The translations under genes and the position numbers were made by a program. Shown in pieces: positions 18,511 through 26,563 of a stretch of DNA of 50,281 nt (its first letter is position 1; each line of letters opens with the position of its first letter). The notes beneath the pieces are model-generated. The model ran no database searches, had not been told where the DNA came from, and worked only from the letters and a program-made list of their open reading frames with translations. Origin of the DNA: Hyphomicrobiales bacterium (GTDB taxonomy: Bacteria > Pseudomonadota > Alphaproteobacteria > Rhizobiales > Rhizobiaceae); assembly GCA_900474095.1 (NCBI GenBank), contig UCOA01000108.1:1-50281 (forward strand), given 5' to 3'.

Positions 18511-19170
18511 ATGGCTACATTGGAAGGCGGCGCATACGACGACGCCCTGTTCGGCTCCCGCTTCAGCGATTTCATTCGCGCCCATGGGGGCGATGATTTC
18601 GTGAGCGGCGGCAACGGGCACGACGTCGTGTTCGGTGATGACGGTGACGACCTGCTGTTCGGCGGAAAGGGAAACGACACCCTGTTCGGCGGCGAGGGCA
18701 GCGACTTGCTGAACGGTGAAAACGGCGACGACACCCTCGTCGGCGGCTGGGGTGATGACCTTCTCTACGGCGACAAGGGCAGCGACATCCTGTTCGGTGG
18801 ACACGGAAGCGACCTTTTGTCCGGCGGCAAGGGCAACGACATACTGCATGGCGGCGATGGCAACGACATCATTGACGGCGGGGCCGGAAACGACATCCTG
18901 GCTGGCGGTGCCGGCCACGACATCTTCGTCTTCGACGGCGGCGGCGGCAATGACGTCATTCTCGACTTTACCGCGGGCGAGGATCTGCTGCAGATCTCGA
19001 AGGGCATCAATGGCCTCGACGTGACTTCGCCCGAAGACCTGGCCTCGCGCGTCACGCAGGTCGGCGGCAATGTCGTCGTGGATCTCGGTCATGGCGATAC
19101 GCTCACATTGGTAAATGTCGATGCCGACGACATCCAGGCCAATCCCGATAACTACTTCACCGTTCACTGA
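18511..19170 (+). CDS. small RTX (calcium-binding nonapeptide repeat) secreted protein
   Basis: A 219-residue protein made almost wholly of RTX repeats. Twelve regular nonapeptides of the GGxGxDxhx type run from about residue 33 to 140, with three degenerate ones before them (GGAYDDALF at 6-14 onward). The last ~75 residues (DVILDFTAGEDLLQIS to the terminal YFTVH) match the C-terminal domain that carries the uncleaved type I secretion signal. No enzyme or adhesin domain is present. ATG 18511 follows a strong AAGAGGAGAGG site. Directly after prsDE, so it is the likely substrate; Ca2+ outside the cell would fold it. Function unknown: matrix protein, glycan binder or glycosylated surface protein. 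Confidence 0.93.
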   Translation: MATLEGGAYDDALFGSRFSDFIRAHGGDDFVSGGNGHDVVFGDDGDDLLFGGKGNDTLFGGEGSDLLNGENGDDTLVGGWGDDLLYGDKGSDILFGGHGSDLLSGGKGNDILHGGDGNDIIDGGAGNDILAGGAGHDIFVFDGGGGNDVILDFTAGEDLLQISKGINGLDVTSPEDLASRVTQVGGNVVVDLGHGDTLTLVNVDADDIQANPDNYFTVH

Positions 19171-19181
19171 GCCTGAGCTCG

Positions 19182-19211
19182 GCGCGCCCTGCCTCCTCCC
19201 GTGGGGCGCGC
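19182..19211 (+). terminator. GC-rich hairpin after the RTX gene (possible attenuator)
   Basis: GCGCGCCC and GGGCGCGC form an 8-base-pair stem around a 14-base loop, 12 bases after the RTX stop. Only TATT follows rather than a T run, so termination would be partial at best. It may lower expression of the downstream glycosyltransferase genes relative to the RTX protein, or protect the RTX mRNA end. Confidence 0.4.
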
Positions 19212-19235
19212 TATTCCGATTCAAAGGGACAGCGT

Positions 19236-21485
19236 GTGACATTCGACGATTCGATAGGCGCCACTGGCGTGTTCCGGGACGCAAAGATCTTTCGGCTCGG
19301 CACTGAGCTCGCCGTCCTTATCTGGGACCTCCCCCCGGCCCTTCCCGCCAATACGAGGTGCCTGTTGTCCATGGAGCAGTCGCCGGTACCGCTCGTCAGC
19401 ATGATGCTGCCGCTTGGCAACGGGGGACAACGCATGTTCTGGGCGATGAGACCAGAAAAGCGACCCGTGAATGTGGATATTTGCACGGCGCACGGCAGCA
19501 CCATCGAAACCGTCATGATGCAGCCGGCACGCGCGCTTGCAACCCTTGATGTTGAGGCTCTGTTCGCCGATCTTGCGCCTGAAGCCCGTATCAAGTTCGT
19601 CAGCAACCTGCTGACTGTGTGGCGAAGCGCCTTTCGCATCGCCGGCGACCATCTTTTCAGCATGGTGGTTGAAGACGCCCTTTACGCGCTCGTACCCGAA
19701 CCGCAGGACGCCAGCATCGTGTGCCAGGTTGCGCAAGGGCGCCATCTGATTGAGACGGCCGTCAATCCGGATCTGGGCGAGATCACAGCGATCTATGCGA
19801 TCGGTGCCACTTCGATCACACGCGTGGCAGACAGGCTCGTCCTCGGGCGCAATGCGAAAAACGGCCTACAATCGTGCCATTTCATCGCAGGCGCACCCTC
19901 CCCTCCGTTTCTCATCGTTCTCCTGAGCAAGAATGGCCTCGCCATTCGCCAACTGCCTAATGCCAAGCCGCGCCATGCCAGCCTTCAGGGTTGGTGGAAC
20001 AAAAACCGCGAGGCGGTGGAACTGCGCGAAATGATCATCCGTCAACTTGCCCTGTTGCCGGAGGGTGGCGCCGCCACGGCGATCGATCTTCAAACGCGCG
20101 CCCCGCTGGCGGCGAGCCGGATTGCCAAGTCGTCGATGCACCCGTCCGGTGAAGTCGATCTCGCGCTGGCGCTCGACGGCGGCCTTCTGGTCGGCGGCTG
20201 GTTTCATGCACCATCATCGGCCTTCGCCGGAATCGACTATGTCAAGGAAGACGGCATCGCCGTGCCGCTCGACGGAAACAACTACAAATTCCCGGCATGG
20301 GCGCAAGGAACGGACGAAAAGAGCAAGACCGATGTGACGGGTTTCGTTGCCTGGATTCCACTCCCGGAACCTCCCGGGCCGCTGCTGCAACCGCGATTTC
20401 AGATGCGCCTCGCTTCAGGAGCGGTCAGGCCGCTGATACCGAAGCCACAGCCTTTCGAGCCTGCAATCCAGCGAAACCACGTCCTGCGCGCCGTGCCGCC
20501 GCAGCATGCAGTCGACGATGCTTTCCGCACGATTCTCGCTCCGGCCCTGCAGGACATTGAACGACGATTGGGCAAGACCATCGAGGTCGACTACACAAAA
20601 GACTATAGCCTCCCCAAAAACGCGCCGCTCGTTTCCATTGTCGTGCCCCTCTACAAGGTTCTTGATTTCCTGCGTTTTCAATTATCGGGGATGGCCACGG
20701 ACCCTTGGCTCGCAGCCAACGCGGAGGTCATCTACGTCCTCGATTCACCGGAAATCCAGGATGAGACGGAGCATCTGCTGGGCGGACTGCATCTTCTGCA
20801 CGGGCTGCCGATGAAACTGGTGGTCATGAACCGCAACGGCGGTTACGCGCGCGCCTGCAATGCCGGCGCGCGTTTCGCACGCGGCTCCATCCTGGTGATG
20901 CTCAATTCGGATGTCGTACCTTCCAAGCCCGGCTGGCTTCAAATCCTTTCTCGGGCGCTGCTGGAAGACAAGACACTGGGCGCCATCGGCCCGAAACTGA
21001 TCTTCGAAGACGGATCGCTGCAGCATGCCGGGCTTTATTTCGGCCGCGACCAGCGCGGGATCTGGCTGAACCACCATTTCCACAAGGGCATGCCTGGCGA
21101 CTACCGGCCGGCGCAGCAGACCCGCGACGTACCCGGCGTCACCGGCGCCTGCCTCGTGGCCCGCAGGGAGACTTACGAGCGCGTTGGCGGTTACACCGAC
21201 GACTACGTGATCGGTGATTACGAAGACAGCGACCTCTGCCTCAAGATCCGCCGCCTCGGGTTGCAGATAGCCTATGAGCCGGCGGCGTGCCTCTATCATT
21301 TCGAACGCCGCTCGATCCGCCGTAGCCAGGACTACATGCGCGGCGTTGCCAGCCAGTACAATTCATGGCTGCACACGCAGCGCTGGGAGGACGACATCAG
21401 CGAGCTGATGGCGAACCAACGCGATAAAGACCCACATCGCCCCGCCGCCATGGGCGAGAGAATCCGGGAAAGGAGCGCAGCATGA
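19236..21485 (+). CDS. glycosyltransferase family 2 with long N-terminal accessory region
   Basis: A 749-residue protein starting at GTG 19236, preceded by AAAGGGA. The first ~450 residues are not a recognised enzyme; within them, LLVGGWFHAP...GFVAWIPLP is a small domain also seen in the 243-aa and 751-aa neighbours. The C-terminal ~280 residues are a GT-A family 2 domain: SIVVPLYKVLDFLRFQL, NRNGGYARACNAGARFARG, DXD-type LNSD, GVTGACLVARRETYERVGG and the acceptor acid in YEDSDLCLKIRR. It resembles rhamnosyl/galactofuranosyl-type GT2 enzymes. It overlaps the methyltransferase gene by 4 bases and heads the rightward glycan operon to 27879. Confidence 0.87.
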   Translation: MTFDDSIGATGVFRDAKIFRLGTELAVLIWDLPPALPANTRCLLSMEQSPVPLVSMMLPLGNGGQRMFWAMRPEKRPVNVDICTAHGSTIETVMMQPARALATLDVEALFADLAPEARIKFVSNLLTVWRSAFRIAGDHLFSMVVEDALYALVPEPQDASIVCQVAQGRHLIETAVNPDLGEITAIYAIGATSITRVADRLVLGRNAKNGLQSCHFIAGAPSPPFLIVLLSKNGLAIRQLPNAKPRHASLQGWWNKNREAVELREMIIRQLALLPEGGAATAIDLQTRAPLAASRIAKSSMHPSGEVDLALALDGGLLVGGWFHAPSSAFAGIDYVKEDGIAVPLDGNNYKFPAWAQGTDEKSKTDVTGFVAWIPLPEPPGPLLQPRFQMRLASGAVRPLIPKPQPFEPAIQRNHVLRAVPPQHAVDDAFRTILAPALQDIERRLGKTIEVDYTKDYSLPKNAPLVSIVVPLYKVLDFLRFQLSGMATDPWLAANAEVIYVLDSPEIQDETEHLLGGLHLLHGLPMKLVVMNRNGGYARACNAGARFARGSILVMLNSDVVPSKPGWLQILSRALLEDKTLGAIGPKLIFEDGSLQHAGLYFGRDQRGIWLNHHFHKGMPGDYRPAQQTRDVPGVTGACLVARRETYERVGGYTDDYVIGDYEDSDLCLKIRRLGLQIAYEPAACLYHFERRSIRRSQDYMRGVASQYNSWLHTQRWEDDISELMANQRDKDPHRPAAMGERIRERSAA

Positions 21486-22321
21486 CGAAAGTGGCACTCC
21501 TGCGGCAGCCCGCGCCGGCCCGGCTGATCGATGAAGACCGTATTCGCTGGCTCATCGAATCCGTTCGGGCAAATCGTTTCCTGCCGCAACCGGATGCCAC
21601 CAACGTTTTCGTGGGAGATGGTGATTTTCGCGCGATAGGAGCAGAGTTTCTCGGTTACTTTATTCGCATCGGTGGCCTGCGCGAAGACAGCCGTGTGCTC
21701 GATATTGGCTGTGGTATCGGCCGGATGGCTGTGCCGCTCACCCAGTATCTCGATCCGCAAACGAGTCGCTACGATGGCATCGATCCCGTCGAAGACGGTA
21801 TTGGCTGGTGCCAGCGTACAATCACACCTGCCTACGCTAATTTCTCCTTCCAGCGACTGGACATCGCACACGAGCTCTATAATCCGGGCGGCAAGATCAG
21901 CGGTAAGGCCTTGACGCTGCCCTTTCCGGACCATCATTTCGACTTCGTGATCATGACGTCCGTGGTCACGCATCTGCCGCCAGCGGAAGTCCTCGTCTAC
22001 CTCTCCGAAGTCCGCAGGGTTCTGTCACCCGGCGGGCGCCTGTTCATGACAGCGTTCGTGGTCGACCAGATCGCGGCAGCAAACGAACACGGGCGGCGGG
22101 ATCCGCGTCTTGCTTTCCAACGCTATCGCGAAAGCCCATGCTGGTTCGTCCCCAACCAGCCGCGCCTTGCCGCAATCGGCTTCGAGGACGGTTTTCTGGA
22201 CAAGGCGCTCGAACGCGCCGGCCTCTCCGTCGCCCTAAAATCGCTCGGCCATTGGCGCGGCACCAAAGCGAGCCACCATCAGGACTTCATCGTGTCGAAG
22301 CGGCGGGGAAGCGGCCGATGA
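21482..22321 (+). CDS. class I SAM-dependent methyltransferase
   Basis: A 279-residue Rossmann methyltransferase. SAM-binding motif I is VLDIGCGIGRMAVPL (about 72-86), motif II is near YDGIDPVEDGI, and the post-motif FDFVIMTSVVTHLP and LSPGGRLFMTAFV segments follow in order. Cytoplasmic. It overlaps its neighbours by 4 bases on both sides (ATGA), so it is translated together with the glycosyltransferases and probably methylates a sugar in the same glycan (inference). Confidence 0.87.
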   Translation: MTKVALLRQPAPARLIDEDRIRWLIESVRANRFLPQPDATNVFVGDGDFRAIGAEFLGYFIRIGGLREDSRVLDIGCGIGRMAVPLTQYLDPQTSRYDGIDPVEDGIGWCQRTITPAYANFSFQRLDIAHELYNPGGKISGKALTLPFPDHHFDFVIMTSVVTHLPPAEVLVYLSEVRRVLSPGGRLFMTAFVVDQIAAANEHGRRDPRLAFQRYRESPCWFVPNQPRLAAIGFEDGFLDKALERAGLSVALKSLGHWRGTKASHHQDFIVSKRRGSGR

Positions 22322-23568
22322 GCAAGCGCATTCTGGTGGCCGCCCACAACCATCCGTCTCTTCATCCCGGCGGGACGGAGATATTCGCGCACGACCTGTT
22401 TCGCGCCTACCAGCGCGAGGGGCACGAAGCCCTGTTTCTCGGTGCCACGAACCAGATCCATCGCGAAGCGAGGCCTGGCACGAGTTTTCAGAGCATCGGC
22501 CAGGCGGGAGACGAAATCCTGTTGTGGTCCGGACATTTCGACCGCTTCTTCATGAGCCAGATCGACCTCTACGGCATCGTGCCGGATATAACGGAGTTGC
22601 TGCGCGATTTCCGGCCGGACGTGGTTCACCTCCACCACCTGCTGCTGCTTGGCGCCGAGTTTCCTCACATTGTCCGCCGCACCCTGCCCCACTGCCAGAT
22701 CGTGATGACGCTGCATGACTACTATCCCATTTGCCATCATGACGGCCTGATGGTGCGCACCGGCAGCAAGGAGCTGTGTCACCAGTCCAGCCCGGACCGC
22801 TGCCACGGCTGTTTCAAGGACATTCCGCTCGACCGCTTTACCTTGCGCGAAAGCCACCTGAAGGCCCTGCTGAGCACAGTCGACCACTTCGTCTCGCCCA
22901 GCGCCTTTTTAAGGGAGCGCTTCGTGCGATGGGGACTGGATGCGGATAAGATCAGCGTCATTCCCAATGGTATCCCCAGCCGAGATGCCGGCGTTCGAAG
23001 AGAGCTGCTCGAGGGCGGAAGGCCGGTCTTCGGATATTTCGGAAATCTCAACCCCTGGAAGGGGGTAACCGTGCTGCTCGACGCCGCGCGCCAACTTCTG
23101 GCCGATGGCCTCGATTTCGAGCTTCGCGTCCATGGCGGCGCGCCCTTCCAGAGCCAGGCCTTTGTCGAGGAGATCGATCGGCGCTTTGCCGAAACATCGG
23201 CCTCGGTGCAGTCCCGAGGCCCCTATCGCCGCGAAGATATCGGCGATCTTGTGGCCGCGGTGGATTGCACCATTGTTCCTTCCATCTGGTGGGAGAACGC
23301 ACCGTTGGTCATTCAGGAAGCCCAGGCCCAGGGGCGCCCGGTCGTCGCCAGCAACATTGGCGGAATGGCTGAAATGGTCGAGCACGGCGTCAACGGCCTG
23401 ACCGTTCCGCCCAACGATGCCCGAGCGCTCGCCACGGCGATGCGCAGCATATTGGTAGAGCCGAGCCTGCTGCGCCGGTTCGCGGCAAACGCGCGCAAGC
23501 CCGACGACATCGATACAACCGCCCGCCGCTACCTCAAGCGGATCGAGACGACGCAGGTTCAGGCATAG
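22318..23568 (+). CDS. glycosyltransferase family 4 with CHGC motif (copy 1)
   Basis: A 416-residue GT-B enzyme. It starts at ATG 22318, overlapping the methyltransferase stop by 4 bases. The N-terminal domain has HPSLHPGGTEIFAHDLFRA (glycine-rich loop) and LHDYYPICHHDG; a Cys cluster CHQSSPDRCHGCF lies around residue 160. The donor domain has FGYFGNLNPWKGVTVLLDA and PSIWWENAPLVIQEAQAQG with its E-x7-E-type acid pair. It is a paralogue of the gene at 26560. The clustered cysteines could bind a metal or form structure; this is a guess. Confidence 0.9.
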   Translation: MSKRILVAAHNHPSLHPGGTEIFAHDLFRAYQREGHEALFLGATNQIHREARPGTSFQSIGQAGDEILLWSGHFDRFFMSQIDLYGIVPDITELLRDFRPDVVHLHHLLLLGAEFPHIVRRTLPHCQIVMTLHDYYPICHHDGLMVRTGSKELCHQSSPDRCHGCFKDIPLDRFTLRESHLKALLSTVDHFVSPSAFLRERFVRWGLDADKISVIPNGIPSRDAGVRRELLEGGRPVFGYFGNLNPWKGVTVLLDAARQLLADGLDFELRVHGGAPFQSQAFVEEIDRRFAETSASVQSRGPYRREDIGDLVAAVDCTIVPSIWWENAPLVIQEAQAQGRPVVASNIGGMAEMVEHGVNGLTVPPNDARALATAMRSILVEPSLLRRFAANARKPDDIDTTARRYLKRIETTQVQA

Positions 23569-23576
23569 GAGGACTC

Positions 23577-24308
23577 ATGGCCAATCCCGCTGAACGACCG
23601 GATGCCGCATCCGAACAGGACAATGCCAAGCCGATGAACGGCCGGGTGGATGCCATCGACATGGGCAGGATCTTCGGCTGGGCATTCGACCCGATGGCGC
23701 CGGATCAACGGCTGATCATCCGTGTCCTGCTCGATGGCAAGGTGATTGCAGAGGCCGTTGCCGATCGCAATCGCCCCGACCTGCGGCGCAACGGCATTGG
23801 CGACGGCAAACACGCATTTGAAATCGCACTGCCCGAACCCGTCCAGTCGCGCGCGAGCGATCTCGTCGTCGTGGCGCGAAATGGAAGTGGTTCCGAGCAA
23901 GCCTTGCGCGTTCCCCAGCCAGACGAGCAAGCGGCCGAAGCTCTTATCGCCGCGCCGCTAACGAAAGTGCTCGACAAGCTCGACGTATTGATGGCGTCCC
24001 AACGGCAGTTGCAAGTCTCCCAGCGCTCGTTGCAGCGCACACCGGACATTGATGCCGACAAGGCAGAAACCACCAGCCTCAGCGAGGTCGGCCACGCCGT
24101 CGAAGGCCTCAGGGTGGATATCGGCCAGAGGCTGAATGATCTCGACGTCCATCTCATGCGGCTGGATGGGGTTGTGGCGGGAATGGAAAAGAACCTGGAC
24201 ACCTTGCGCAAGCGTGGGAACGGCGAATTGAAGCCGCTGCTACTGTTGCTGTTTATTCTCGCGGGATTTGCCGCGGGCGCCAGCCTTGCGCTGATTGCCA
24301 GGATCTGA
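23577..24308 (+). CDS. membrane-anchored coiled-coil protein with WAFDP-type accessory domain
   Basis: A 243-residue protein of unknown function. Residues ~20-95 form the small domain GRVDAIDMGRIFGWAFDP...RNRPDLRRNGIGDGKHAFEIALP, similar in layout to segments of the 749-aa and 751-aa neighbours. Residues ~110-215 are a predicted coiled coil (VEGLRVDIGQRLNDLDVHLMR and onward), and the chain ends with one membrane helix (about 220-240, LLLLLFILAGFAAGASLALI). The topology suggests a C-terminally anchored protein with its domain in the cytoplasm. GGAGG precedes ATG 23577; its TGA overlaps the next ATG. It might tether the glycosyltransferases to the membrane (inference). Confidence 0.75.
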   Translation: MANPAERPDAASEQDNAKPMNGRVDAIDMGRIFGWAFDPMAPDQRLIIRVLLDGKVIAEAVADRNRPDLRRNGIGDGKHAFEIALPEPVQSRASDLVVVARNGSGSEQALRVPQPDEQAAEALIAAPLTKVLDKLDVLMASQRQLQVSQRSLQRTPDIDADKAETTSLSEVGHAVEGLRVDIGQRLNDLDVHLMRLDGVVAGMEKNLDTLRKRGNGELKPLLLLLFILAGFAAGASLALIARI

Positions 24309-26563
24309 TGCGGGGAGAGCAAGGCGTGCTGGTTGCAGAACAATCCCCGGCTGTTACGAGCCCCACGGCAGGCAAGCATGCGGCGAGCAGGGCAATGCGC
24401 CCTGGGAGGGTAATCGGCTGCCGCATCGACGAGACAACCTTGCTGATCATCGGTCTCGGCCGTGTCACCGCCGGCAACGCGGTGGTCGTCATCGGAGACG
24501 ACCACGCAGACACGCGAAGCGCGTTTGTCTCGGAATGGCGATTGGCCGCGCCCTCACCACGGGCCAGGCACGGATTTGCAGCGCTCCTGCCAACAGGGGA
24601 CGCGCACCCGCGCATAACCACGATACGGTTCGGAGACGAGGAGCCGGGCGCGCAGTTCATCTTCGCGCCCCGGCTCGCCTCGGCGGAGGAAGCAGCCGCG
24701 CTTGTGCTCGAATCCGCGGGATCTCAGTCAGCCGCCGTCATCGATGGGCTCGTGGACGTTCTGATGGCCGGCAATATAACCCGCCACAGGCTTCTGACCA
24801 TCACCCAACTTTTGCGGGCGGCCCGCGCAAGTGATGGTTTCGTCGAGCTGATCGGTGAAAGCCATAATGGCGTGACGTTCCTGCAAGGCTGGAGCAGCGG
24901 CATGGCGCCCGGATCTTGCCGGGTGGCCGTGGTCGGCGACGTGACACCCATGGTCGCCGAGTGCGGCATCGCGGTCTTTCCCCGCCCCGACGCTCCGGAT
25001 GGTGCCTCCGGTTTTGTCAGCCTTCTCAATGCCAATCAGGCGACCCGCGCTCTCGATATCGAAAGTCTGGTCTTTCGGGGGCGCGCCGGTTGGCGGCACA
25101 CTGCGGTCCACCCCAAAAAACGCATCGCCGGCCCGCTGGAAACGCCTGAACATATCCGGTCGATCCTGCTGCGGACCCACGCCTCCCCCGACGTCCTGCT
25201 GTCCCTGCGAGCAGCCGCCAACAGCTTTGAGGGCAAGGAAACCGTCTCCAGCCTGCCCTATCCCGTACGGATGGGAATAGACAACGCATTCGAAGCAGAT
25301 GGAGGAAATCTCCTCGCCTCCGGCTGGCTTTATGACCCCGACGGCCACGTCGCAACGGTGAGGTTACGCCGACACAATACCGCGGCTCGCCTCGACGAAT
25401 GCTGGACGCGCTTCGATCGTCCCGATGTCACGGACAGTTTCAACGAGCAGCAGCACTTCGCACCGAGCCTTCGGGGCGAGCAGCATACGCATGGCTTCAT
25501 CGCCCAGGCACAATTGCCGAGTGACGATCCTGACGTACCCGTCTACTTCGAACTAACGCTGCGCGATTTGCGTCGCGCTTTTTTGCCGGTGAAACCAACG
25601 CGGGTTTCGGCGCGTTCGGCAACATTGCGCCAGATCGGCGCCATCGATCCCACGAACTGTGCGCTGCCAGCGATCGTTGATGCGCAAATTGTCCCGTTTC
25701 TCAAAAAATCCGGAAGGTCGGCGCCTGTCATCGACACAATCCTGGATGTTGGCCGCTTCGATGAGGAAAGCAGCCCGCCGATCGTCATCGGTGCCGGCGA
25801 GAGCGAGGAGGACATTGCCCCGCTATTGGCCTTGCTCGCGCTCGATCCGGAAACCCGGCGCGCGCCGATCGCCATCGCCATGCCTGCAGAGCACTTTCGC
25901 AGGCAGACCACGCGCATCAGGGAACTCGCGCGGTTCTATCGCCTTTCGGTTCGACTGGTATCGGTGAAGGGAACCGGCGATGGCTGCGACATGCTTGAAG
26001 CGGGCACGCAAGCACTCACCTGCGAAACGGTCGTCTCACTCTCCGCCTCGCTGATCCCGCACGGGACAGGCTGGTACGGCAAACTGGTGGCCACGACCGC
26101 GACCCTGAAAGGAAGCGTCGTCTCGCCCGTACTGGCATATGACGACCATTCCATTCGCTGGGCGGGAAGCTGGATCGAGGAAGACAATGGCGACCGGCCC
26201 GTCGTCGGCCGCTATACCGGATATCCGCTCAAAGCGGTTACCGACATGACACTGACCCGTATCGCAGCAGCGTCGCTCGTGTGCTGCATCATGCCTCGCA
26301 ACGCCCTGTTGCGCGCGGGCGGCTTTTCCGGCGGCTATCTAGGCGCGCATGAAAAGGGTCTGGATCTCGGCCTTCGCCTCAACCTGTTGGGCATCGAATC
26401 CTATGTGCTTCCATCGGTGCAGATGTGGGGCTGCGACGAAGCACGCGACGGAGGTAGTCCGGCTGTGGCCGCTCTGGCGGAAGAGATCGACCGAAAGATC
26501 TTCAAGAGCCAATGGTCGCCGGTTCTCGGCATTAAAAAGCACCTGGAAAAGAGGCCCGCATGA
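24308..26563 (+). CDS. uncharacterised 751-aa protein ending in a degenerate GT2 domain
   Basis: Residues ~320-440 contain the accessory domain of this cluster (LLASGWLYDPDG, FDRPDVTDSF, HGFIAQAQLPSDDP). The C-terminal ~280 residues follow the outline of the GT2 domain of the 749-aa protein, but where that has LNSDVVP this has LSASLIP, and where that has YEDSDLCLKIRR this has HEKGLDLGLRL. The metal-binding DXD and the catalytic acid are both gone, so glycosyl transfer is unlikely; a regulatory or glycan-binding pseudoenzyme is more plausible (inference). TGATG overlap with the gene before and ATGA overlap with the GT4 after show tight coupling. Confidence 0.75.
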   Translation: MRGEQGVLVAEQSPAVTSPTAGKHAASRAMRPGRVIGCRIDETTLLIIGLGRVTAGNAVVVIGDDHADTRSAFVSEWRLAAPSPRARHGFAALLPTGDAHPRITTIRFGDEEPGAQFIFAPRLASAEEAAALVLESAGSQSAAVIDGLVDVLMAGNITRHRLLTITQLLRAARASDGFVELIGESHNGVTFLQGWSSGMAPGSCRVAVVGDVTPMVAECGIAVFPRPDAPDGASGFVSLLNANQATRALDIESLVFRGRAGWRHTAVHPKKRIAGPLETPEHIRSILLRTHASPDVLLSLRAAANSFEGKETVSSLPYPVRMGIDNAFEADGGNLLASGWLYDPDGHVATVRLRRHNTAARLDECWTRFDRPDVTDSFNEQQHFAPSLRGEQHTHGFIAQAQLPSDDPDVPVYFELTLRDLRRAFLPVKPTRVSARSATLRQIGAIDPTNCALPAIVDAQIVPFLKKSGRSAPVIDTILDVGRFDEESSPPIVIGAGESEEDIAPLLALLALDPETRRAPIAIAMPAEHFRRQTTRIRELARFYRLSVRLVSVKGTGDGCDMLEAGTQALTCETVVSLSASLIPHGTGWYGKLVATTATLKGSVVSPVLAYDDHSIRWAGSWIEEDNGDRPVVGRYTGYPLKAVTDMTLTRIAAASLVCCIMPRNALLRAGGFSGGYLGAHEKGLDLGLRLNLLGIESYVLPSVQMWGCDEARDGGSPAVAALAEEIDRKIFKSQWSPVLGIKKHLEKRPA

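Noticed and set aside
18322-19284. 320-residue minus-strand frame with repeating valine-rich pattern
   Set aside because: The repeat pattern is only the complement of the RTX nonapeptide codons of the real gene at 18511.
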